NCBI GenBank assembly: GCA_964636385.1
Contig: CAZWSC010000065.1
Span: forward strand, 1 to 8,934
DNA: 8,934 bases
Reading direction: 5' to 3'
DNA from: CAZWSC01 sp964636385
Lineage (GTDB): Bacteria > Eisenbacteria > RBG-16-71-46 > CAIMUX01
Part shown: in pieces, positions 1 through 5,064 of the stretch
Layout of the letters: every line of letters starts with the position of its first letter
How positions within the stretch are numbered: position 1 is the first letter of the stretch
Made by a program: the position numbers and the translations under genes
Notes under the pieces: model-generated
Databases searched by the model: none
The model's input: only the letters and a program-made list of their open reading frames with translations
What the model was told of the DNA's origin: nothing

Positions 1-201
1 GCGGCATGTCCCGGCCCGGGCTCTCTCCGAGTCCCGCCCCTGCCGGCTGCTGCTGTACAAGGCATACTTCTCGCACAACTCCGCAGCCTCCAGGTACCGC
101 GCGGCGGCGGCCCTCGGGCTATCCTCCTGAACCGCCAGTTCCGCTCGCTGAATGGCCATCTGGATCCTCTGGGAAAGGCTTCCGCTCAAATCCACAGGCA
201 T
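1..201 (-). CDS. N-terminal part of a protein with an MIT-like helical domain (cut by the window edge)
   Basis: The reading frame is open from an ATG at 201 to the left edge, giving 67 residues. The start is set by a GGGAG site (213-209) seven bases upstream. Residues 8-45 form an amphipathic two-helix pattern with regularly spaced Ala and a Tyr-Leu-Glu-Ala-Ala segment, which resembles the first two helices of MIT (microtubule interacting and trafficking) domains. The N-terminus of the AAA ATPase encoded at 592-1788 has the same pattern, including a matching Tyr-Leu-Gln-Ala-Ala. MIT domains bind tails of ESCRT-III proteins in eukaryotes and archaea. It lies 51 bases after the small membrane protein gene on the same strand, so it is probably the next gene of the operon. 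The rest of the protein is outside the window. A second AAA ATPase is one possibility; a stand-alone adaptor is another. Confidence 0.7.
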   Translation of the reverse strand, partial: MPVDLSGSLSQRIQMAIQRAELAVQEDSPRAAAARYLEAAELCEKYALYSSSRQGRDSERARAGTCR

Positions 202-252
202 GTCGGGTCTCCCTTCGCTGTCAGAACGCCGCCGTTATTCTCCCGCATCGGC

Positions 253-513
253 TCACCGCCCATGCCTTGCGACGTGATAGATCATGCCCCACAGAAACGC
301 CAGCAAGGCGGCGACAACGGCCGGGATCAGCATTTCGTGGTGCAGCGGCACACCGATCATTCGTGTGATCCACTGGGAGGAAGACCTGATGCCCTCCTCG
401 ACCGGCAGGATCAGGTTGGGAAAGGCAGGCCGGCAGTAGTGTACAAGCAGCTCCGCGCTCAGAAGGCCAAGCAGCACGGATGATGCGTGTGAGATTCCTG
501 TCTTGTGCGCCAT
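253..513 (-). CDS. Small membrane protein with two predicted transmembrane helices
   Basis: An 86-residue protein. Hydrophobic segments at about residues 8-27 and 60-80 look like transmembrane helices, joined by a roughly 30-residue loop containing Pro and charged residues; the C-terminus is His/Arg-rich. I do not recognise a family. The frame also has an ATG twelve bases upstream (525), but only the ATG at 513 has a well-placed ribosome site: GGAGG at 523-519, five bases before it. The gene sits 78 bases after the Vps4-like ATPase gene and 51 bases before the next gene, all on the same strand, so it is very likely co-transcribed. A membrane anchor or partner for the ATPase module is a reasonable guess from position alone. 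Confidence 0.75.
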   Translation of the reverse strand: MAHKTGISHASSVLLGLLSAELLVHYCRPAFPNLILPVEEGIRSSSQWITRMIGVPLHHEMLIPAVVAALLAFLWGMIYHVARHGR

Positions 514-591
514 GATCTCCTCCATTCGGGTTGTGGCCGGGCATTGCCCTGAACGGGGGCCGGCTACGATTTCATCCAGGGCGGCCGGATC

Positions 592-1788
592 TCACTGAGG
601 CTGCCCGGCGTGCGCCCCTGCGAATCTGCGGTAGCTCTCAGCCTGCTCCGGCTTCACGCTGGGCGGGGTCTCCTGGATCGCCCGTGTAAAATCGATTCGC
701 TCGATCAGGCGGGCATCGCCCCCGAGTATCTTCTCCTCGAAGGCCGCCCTGCCGGCTATCGAACAGATGCGCCTGATGTCCGCACCGCTCCATCCTCCGG
801 TCATGTCCGCCAACTCATCGAGACGGACCCCGGGAGCAACGGCCAAACCTGTGAGGTTGATCTCGAAGATCCGCCGGCGGGCCATCCTGTCCGGAAGCGG
901 CACGTGAACCAGCGTGTCAAAACGCCCGGGCCGCATCGCCGCCGAGTCCAGCGCCCAGGGCTCGTTGGTCGCCCCTATGAACAGCAGAGGTGTCCCCCTT
1001 CCGTCGAAGCCGTCAAGCTCCGCAAGCAACTGCGGTATTACCCGCGCCATCACCGTCGACTGATTCGACTTCCGCCTGGGCAGCAGGGACTCGATCTCGT
1101 CTATGAATATCACACTCTGCCTCTGCCTTCGCGCATCCGCGAAAAGCGCCTGGACCCTCTGCTCAGCCTCTCCCACCCACTTGCTCATGATGTCGGCGGC
1201 GGACACCACGTAAAGGACTGCGTCGACCTCGCCCGCAATCGCGCGGGCGATGAGTGTCTTCCCCGTACCCGGGGGTCCGTAGAGGAGAAGCCCTCCGCCC
1301 CTGGCAACGCCGTAAGTCTTCGCATCCTCCGGAAACCTTGCCGGGTAAACGAAGTTGAGCATTACCTCCTGTTTTACATTCTCGAGTCCGGCAACATCGC
1401 CGAAACCGATCCCCGTGCATGCTTCTCTCCGCCAGTTGGCCGGGCTGCCCGCGACGTCATCGGAGGTGGAGAGAGGCGGCTTGCGTCCATTCCCGTTGCC
1501 GGAGCCATCACGCCCGTCCGCTGCAGGGGTGCTCGAATCCGGGGCCTGATGCTTCCGCCGGCTGCCCTCGACTTCGATCTGCCTGTCGAGACGCTCCACC
1601 AGCTCCCTGATGCGCCATGCGGCCTCGGTTCTGGATTCCTTGAGCTCGCCCAGGCTCCTGCCTGCCGCCCGGAAGAGATACTCGGCGGCCTGCAGGTACT
1701 TGAAGCGGGCATCCTTGTACTCTCCGGCCACCAGGCTGCGCCCGGCCCCGGCCAGGGCTTCGTTTGCCTTCTCAAGCAGGTAACGCAT
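592..1788 (-). CDS. Vps4-like AAA ATPase with N-terminal MIT-like domain
   Basis: A 398-residue protein with the architecture of Vps4 and the meiotic-clade AAA ATPases. Residues 1-75 are an MIT-like helical bundle. Residues 76-120 are a Gly/Ser/Pro-rich linker. One AAA module follows: Walker A GPPGTGKT (171-178), pore-loop motif KWVGEAE (203-209), Walker B VIFIDE (226-231), a second-region-of-homology segment beginning FIGATN (270-275) with Arg at 286 and 289 as candidate arginine fingers, and GWSGAD (332-337) near sensor 2. The C-terminal SVKPEQAESYRRF (377-389) resembles the terminal helix motif of Vps4/katanin proteins. All ATPase residues are intact. In the family, such enzymes form hexamers that pull substrates through the pore; Vps4 takes apart ESCRT-III polymers. 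A GTG three bases upstream (1791) is also possible; the GGGAG site (1801-1797) fits the ATG better, eight bases away. The gene lies 42 bases downstream of the ESCRT-III-like gene. The family call is firm; the substrate is inferred. Confidence 0.93.
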   Translation of the reverse strand: MRYLLEKANEALAGAGRSLVAGEYKDARFKYLQAAEYLFRAAGRSLGELKESRTEAAWRIRELVERLDRQIEVEGSRRKHQAPDSSTPAADGRDGSGNGNGRKPPLSTSDDVAGSPANWRREACTGIGFGDVAGLENVKQEVMLNFVYPARFPEDAKTYGVARGGGLLLYGPPGTGKTLIARAIAGEVDAVLYVVSAADIMSKWVGEAEQRVQALFADARRQRQSVIFIDEIESLLPRRKSNQSTVMARVIPQLLAELDGFDGRGTPLLFIGATNEPWALDSAAMRPGRFDTLVHVPLPDRMARRRIFEINLTGLAVAPGVRLDELADMTGGWSGADIRRICSIAGRAAFEEKILGGDARLIERIDFTRAIQETPPSVKPEQAESYRRFAGAHAGQPQ

Positions 1789-1830
1789 CACCAGATCTCC
1801 CGTCGGCTGCCTCGATCCGCCGGCCGGTCA

Positions 1831-2478
1831 TCACGCCAGTTCGGCCGGCTCCATCTGTGCATTCTCGTCACCGCGGGAAAGGATCCTGTTGACCCTCTCC
1901 AGACCGTGGACACAGGCCGCTTCGTTGCCGGAGTTGGCCGCGGCAGCCGCCTCCTCCATGGCCTCCACGATGTCGATGACATCAGCGTCCTCCCTGCAGT
2001 TGGACATCGCGTCGCCCTCTTCCAGGGTCCTCAGGAGCTGTACAAGCTTTTCGTCGGTGAGATCACCCTCGACGGCAATCCCCTCGATGTAACCGGCCAG
2101 TTCCGCGACATCCATGTTCTTCAGGATCCCCAGCATCTGGTACCGGTCGCGAAACCCACGATCCTCCTTGAGCTTGATGATCCCGCCAAGGATGCGGATC
2201 TGCGTGGACACGGCCCGGGCGAGCGACTCGTCATGCCTTGCCGACGAATCGAGTTCCTTGATGCGGCGGGCCAGCATCGTCTTCTGTCTCTTCGATCCCG
2301 TCCCGACCGCCTGGTCGAACAGCGCGGTCTTCTCGCGCTCCACCTGCTCGATGCGCGCCACGAACTTCCCTTCCTCCCGCTTCAGCCGCAGCTTCTCACG
2401 ATTGAGCTGCTCGATGTCCAGATCCTCCAGCCGCTTCTTGCGGCCGAACATCCTCTTGATGAATGAGTTACGAGCCAT
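1831..2478 (-). CDS. Charged helical protein with ESCRT-III-like (Snf7/CHMP-type) layout
   Basis: A 215-residue, largely helical protein. Residues 6-15 hold a basic N-terminal stretch with FGRKKR; CHMP2A, as I recall it, opens with LLFGRRK. A long basic helix (about 22-58) follows, then a short turn at Gly59-Thr-Gly, a second long helix rich in Arg/Lys (64-106), shorter helices (111-155), an acidic segment (EDADVIDIVEAMEE, 163-176), an Ala-rich linker, and an amphipathic C-terminal helix (186-202, GLERVNRILSR). This matches the ESCRT-III order: basic helical hairpin, short helices, acidic linker, C-terminal MIT-binding helix. It is encoded directly upstream of a Vps4-like MIT-AAA ATPase, the natural partner of ESCRT-III. 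AGGAGG (2495-2490) lies eleven bases before the ATG, a somewhat long spacing. The alternatives are a PspA/Vipp1 relative (same superfamily) or an unrelated coiled coil. The gene is certain; the ESCRT-III call is an inference. Confidence 0.85.
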   Translation of the reverse strand: MARNSFIKRMFGRKKRLEDLDIEQLNREKLRLKREEGKFVARIEQVEREKTALFDQAVGTGSKRQKTMLARRIKELDSSARHDESLARAVSTQIRILGGIIKLKEDRGFRDRYQMLGILKNMDVAELAGYIEGIAVEGDLTDEKLVQLLRTLEEGDAMSNCREDADVIDIVEAMEEAAAAANSGNEAACVHGLERVNRILSRGDENAQMEPAELA

Positions 2479-2504
2479 GGTAATCTGATCCTCCTACCGG
2501 CTGA

Positions 2505-2539
2505 GCCGTCCCGTTCGGGGCGGCAGGTACCAAGCCTGC
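2505..2539 (-). promoter_or_regulatory. Adjacent hairpins just upstream of the ESCRT-III-like gene
   Basis: GCCGTCCC (2505-2512) and GGGGCGGC (2517-2524) form an 8-base stem with one G-U type pair and a 4-base loop. GCAGG (2523-2527) and CCTGC (2535-2539) form a second stem overlapping it by two bases. The first ends about nine bases before the AGGAGG of the gene starting at 2478. No U-run follows. They lie in the 176-base gap, the widest between consecutive minus-strand genes, and could tune translation or mRNA processing. Confidence 0.35.
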
Positions 2540-2654
2540 GTCACAATGGGGATAACGAGAGGCGTCCGGGGATCCTTGCATCCGTGTTGCGTGGCAGTGC
2601 GACTATTTCGGGAGAGGCAGCGGGGGGTGGTCAGCGGCAGGTTGTGGCGGCTCG

Positions 2655-3683
2655 CTAATCCCTGTACGAGCGTTCCCACTCCGGCGGCAGCGGAACTCCA
2701 TAGCTGACGGCATACAGGGGCAGTTCGGAGGCGCAGTTCGGATCCGTGTCCAGTTTCTTTATCAATCTCCTGGCATAGGTGTCTTCGTTGTTCCACCTGT
2801 ATACAACGAGGTTTGAGCTGAATGGAGCCGGAACGGCTTCGGCCACTCCGAGCGGCAGGTCCACGCCCTGCATCTTGGTGTACACGATCATCTGGTGGTC
2901 CTGCATTATCCCGTCTTCAAAGCCCTTGTTGAGCGTCATCCTGTTTCCGAGGACGCCGGTGATCTTGCCGCCTGTCGGATAGGTGTTGCCGAGCTTGTTC
3001 GCCAGAACCAAAAGAGCCTTCATCGCGGCTTCGTTGATGGCCTGCTGTTCGTCCTCCTGGCTGAACCCCCCCAGACGGTTCCTGCTGAGTGAGTAGGAGG
3101 CCGTCCGGCGGGCCCGCCCTTCCGCCTTCTCGGCAAAGCGCACGGTTCTGGTCGCGACTTCCTCGCAGTTGAAGTCGCACATCACGGAGTAGATGATCTC
3201 GCTGTGGTCAAGACGTTCATGGAGTTCCCTGGTCATGACTATGCTGCCGGTCAGGACCAGGTCGATCCCCGGGAGCTCATCACCGGCAGGCACCGTGATG
3301 TTCGCCTCTCCGGCCTCCGACAGGTTCTCAAGAATCCTCACACCATGGCGGCTGTGCAGCGAAAACACCCGGAATCTCTTCAGCCTGGCCATCTCGGTCT
3401 GAAGCCGGGTGCTTACCGTTTCGATGATGTCCGGGGAGATCTCTCCAACCGACTCACCCATACCCTGGAAAGAAACGGCGAGAACAAGCCTCCGGTAGTC
3501 GCTCTCGTGGTAGTTCATCGGAAGGCGGATCTCTCCCGTCATGTCCCCCCGTCCCCGGGTAGTCGTCTCGGGCTCAGTCTGGATGCCCGGCCTCCCGGGC
3601 TGGACCTTGGGCGCTGTGCCGCATCCGCACAATGCAAGGATCAGGATCACTGCTACCCGGCGTGCCATATGCGTACTGTGCAT
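2655..3683 (-). CDS. Outer-membrane-type lipoprotein with CsgG-like and FlgT-C-like regions
   Basis: A 342-residue lipoprotein. A signal peptide (about 6-20) ends in the lipobox L-C-G-C with lipid Cys21 followed by Gly, a context that does not retain lipoproteins in the inner membrane under the E. coli Lol rule. A low-complexity linker (23-50) leads to a CsgG/TolB-N-like region (about 64-150) with RLVLAVSF, RFRVFS and DLVLTGSIV. A charged helical stretch (180-230) follows, then a small beta-type module from about 239 (KITGVLGNRMTLNKG ... QMIVYT) resembling FlgT C-terminal domains, which are envelope-associated. The start is uncertain: the ATG at 3683 directly abuts a run of ten Gs plus AG, so GGAG has no spacing, while the ATG at 3668 (residue 6) is 15 bases from it and gives a compact signal peptide, MARRVAVILILALCGC. 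It lies 66 bases after the upstream lipoprotein gene, apparently in the same operon. Its role is unknown; an envelope component for the ATPase module is inferred from position. Confidence 0.85.
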   Translation of the reverse strand: MHSTHMARRVAVILILALCGCGTAPKVQPGRPGIQTEPETTTRGRGDMTGEIRLPMNYHESDYRRLVLAVSFQGMGESVGEISPDIIETVSTRLQTEMARLKRFRVFSLHSRHGVRILENLSEAGEANITVPAGDELPGIDLVLTGSIVMTRELHERLDHSEIIYSVMCDFNCEEVATRTVRFAEKAEGRARRTASYSLSRNRLGGFSQEDEQQAINEAAMKALLVLANKLGNTYPTGGKITGVLGNRMTLNKGFEDGIMQDHQMIVYTKMQGVDLPLGVAEAVPAPFSSNLVVYRWNNEDTYARRLIKKLDTDPNCASELPLYAVSYGVPLPPEWERSYRD

Positions 3684-3685
3684 CT

Positions 3686-3695
3686 CCCCCCCCCC
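3686..3695 (-). repeat. Run of ten Gs at the lipoprotein start site
   Basis: On the coding (minus) strand ten Gs followed by AG sit directly against the ATG at 3683. The run overlaps the only purine-rich sequence that could serve as ribosome site. An ATG upstream (3700) is out of frame at ten Gs, meeting a stop after 15 codons, and would be in frame at eleven. Such runs are prone to slippage and to sequencing error. Confidence 0.8.
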
Positions 3696-3749
3696 GGCAT
3701 GTGCCTTCTGTCCGGTGCGTCTTCCGGCATGGCCTCACGGAGTCGCTTC

Positions 3750-4562
3750 TCAGCGCCCCCTGTGCTCCTCGAGATAGACCATGATCCGCTTCTGATGGTT
3801 GAAGTAGTTCAGCCCGGCCTTCATCATCTCGCAGTATGAGCCCACCTGCCTGATTGCAGTCAGTCTCTTATCAATGGCCTCCGCCCGTTCATCCCCTGGA
3901 ATCTCGCTGAGCCCGACCACACCACCGTAGAACTCCTCCGCCTTGCTGATAATGTCTATGTAGCTGGACATCATCTCGATCTGTGCATCGATTGTGCTGG
4001 CCTGCTGGCTCATGAAGATCCGGAGCTCACGTGCATGTTCAGGCGAAAGACTCTCCAGTACAATCCTCTCGCATGTCGCCCTGTCGCGCGACCCAGCCTG
4101 CATGCACTCTGTCACGTCGTTCTGCAAGGCGGACCACACCCTGTGCCGGTCGCACATCTCTATGTAGTTGACCGCGTTATCATGCGATGCCCTGGCTGCC
4201 ACGTAGGTGCTCTGCCCGAACCTGTCGATGCTCGACACCCCGACAGGAGAGTAGGGCACAGGCTCCTTGTCCTTGAACTCAAGGAAATCCTTCTCGGCCG
4301 CACCAATTCCCACCAGGCTGGAGAACACCGGGATGACCCTGGGCGCCGCTGCCTCTATGGCGCCGTTCTTTGCCTGGGCTGTGAACTCTGTCTTCAGAAT
4401 CTCCCGTGCGGTCTCGCGATCATTATCCGCTGCGTGGTCGAGGGACTGCAATAGGGCTTCTCCCAGGGCGTCCCAGTCGCAACCTGTTAACGCAGCCGCA
4501 GATAATGCCGCGACGAAGAGCAACAGGAGCGCTCCCTTTCCACTGTTCCGGTCTCTCCACAT
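3750..4562 (-). CDS. Lipoprotein of unknown function, first gene of the minus-strand operon
   Basis: A 270-residue protein. The signal peptide is Lys/Arg-positive at the N-terminus, hydrophobic at 11-25, and ends in a clear lipobox L-T-G-C with lipid Cys28. The next residue is Asp29, which in E. coli marks lipoproteins kept in the inner membrane. The mature part is mostly helical and Ala/Glu-rich, with Cys at 137, 153, 164 and 244 that could form disulfides in the periplasm. I recognise no family. The start is clear: GGAGG (4574-4570) lies seven bases before the ATG. It is the first gene after the divergent region, so the operon promoter should lie upstream of 4562, and the next lipoprotein gene begins 66 bases after its stop. 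Confidence 0.85.
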   Translation of the reverse strand: MWRDRNSGKGALLLLFVAALSAAALTGCDWDALGEALLQSLDHAADNDRETAREILKTEFTAQAKNGAIEAAAPRVIPVFSSLVGIGAAEKDFLEFKDKEPVPYSPVGVSSIDRFGQSTYVAARASHDNAVNYIEMCDRHRVWSALQNDVTECMQAGSRDRATCERIVLESLSPEHARELRIFMSQQASTIDAQIEMMSSYIDIISKAEEFYGGVVGLSEIPGDERAEAIDKRLTAIRQVGSYCEMMKAGLNYFNHQKRIMVYLEEHRGR

Positions 4563-4742
4563 GACTCTGCCTCCTCCCGTCGAAAGGCGATCAGTCTGGC
4601 GATCGAATGCCCGCTCTCGGGTGCCACAGAAGATCTGCCGACCGCTCCCCCGGTTCCGGCACGGCGCCTGTCAGCCGGCCATCTCCGCACATCCAAAGAA
4701 CCAATAGTGACAACCCAGTCCGCTTGCGGAATTCCTGGGCAG

Positions 4743-4758
4743 CTTTTCTGAAGAAAAG
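4743..4758. repeat. AT-rich inverted repeat in the divergent region
   Basis: CTTTTCT-GA-AGAAAAG is a perfect 7-base-arm dyad with a two-base centre. It stands out against the GC-rich surroundings and lies between the divergent operons, about 180 bases from the lipoprotein start at 4562. Its form suits a dimeric repressor or activator site; no regulator is identified. Confidence 0.4.
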
Positions 4759-4974
4759 TCACAACACGCTGTAATGTGGTGGGTTGCGGGACAGCCACTG
4801 ATCCAGCCATGCTTCCGGGCAAGCCCCGGCCTCTCCCTTTGCTCCCCGGGACACCCGACAGCCCGACCCCAGGCCGCATGGAGCCGGGCATCAGACGCAA
4901 TGAGCGTGAACTGAATACTTGATCCGATGCCTGTGTCGAACTCAGACTGCAGTCGCTCGTGACAACAATCAACA

Positions 4975-4986
4975 CTGCCCGGGCAG
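4975..4986. repeat. 12-base perfect palindrome in the kinase upstream region
   Basis: CTGCCCGGGCAG is a perfect palindrome ending 14 bases before the leader hairpin at 5001. A related half-site, CCTGGGCAG, occurs at 4734-4742 next to the AT-rich dyad. It could be an operator; GC-rich palindromes of this size also arise by chance. Confidence 0.3.
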
Positions 4987-5000
4987 GTAGAACAGCACGA

Positions 5001-5038
5001 CGGAGTGACACGGCGTTCTGACCATGGCCGTCACTCCG
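5001..5038 (+). promoter_or_regulatory. Inverted repeat (hairpin) in the leader of the kinase gene
   Basis: CGGAGTGAC (5001-5009) and GTCACTCCG (5030-5038) are perfect 9-base inverted arms around a 20-base loop. The structure ends 15 bases before the ribosome site and 26 bases before the ATG at 5065. It has no U-run, so it is not a standard terminator. It could be an RNA element in the 5' leader or a dyad operator. It also argues against use of the in-frame GTG at 5005. Confidence 0.5.
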
Positions 5039-5064
5039 CTCACAGCAATCATGGAGGCTGGTTC

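Larger units (their letters stand above)
4563..5064. other. Divergent intergenic region, non-coding
   Basis: About 500 bases separate the divergently transcribed lipoprotein operon and kinase gene. Besides the listed inverted repeats it holds a direct repeat of GGCGATC (4586-4592 and 4598-4604, period 12) and three GTGACA copies (4707, 4959, 5005). I found no -35/-10 pair with good spacing on either strand. A minus-strand reading frame extends across much of it, but it ends inside the lipoprotein gene, has Ser/Arg-rich low-complexity composition and looks spurious. Confidence 0.7.

Noticed and set aside
514..525. ATG at 525 as start of the small membrane protein
   Set aside because: No ribosome site before it; the bases between 525 and 513 are themselves the GGAGG site for the ATG at 513.
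610..2466. A 618-codon open frame on the plus strand opposite the AAA ATPase and ESCRT-III-like genes
   Set aside because: It runs antisense to two well-supported genes, has no recognisable domain, and long antisense frames are common in GC-rich coding DNA.
2494..2796. A minus-strand 100-codon frame overlapping the end of the CsgG-like lipoprotein gene
   Set aside because: Out of frame with the lipoprotein, overlapping its 3' end, without ribosome site or recognisable features.
4487..5011. A minus-strand frame of 174 codons across the divergent region
   Set aside because: Ser/Arg/Gly-rich low-complexity product, no ribosome site, and its end lies in another frame of the lipoprotein gene.
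5005..5064. Upstream GTG start adding 20 residues to the kinase
   Set aside because: It sits within a perfect hairpin, lacks a ribosome site, and the added residues precede an otherwise typical zinc-ribbon start; the ATG at 5065 has GGAGG six bases upstream.
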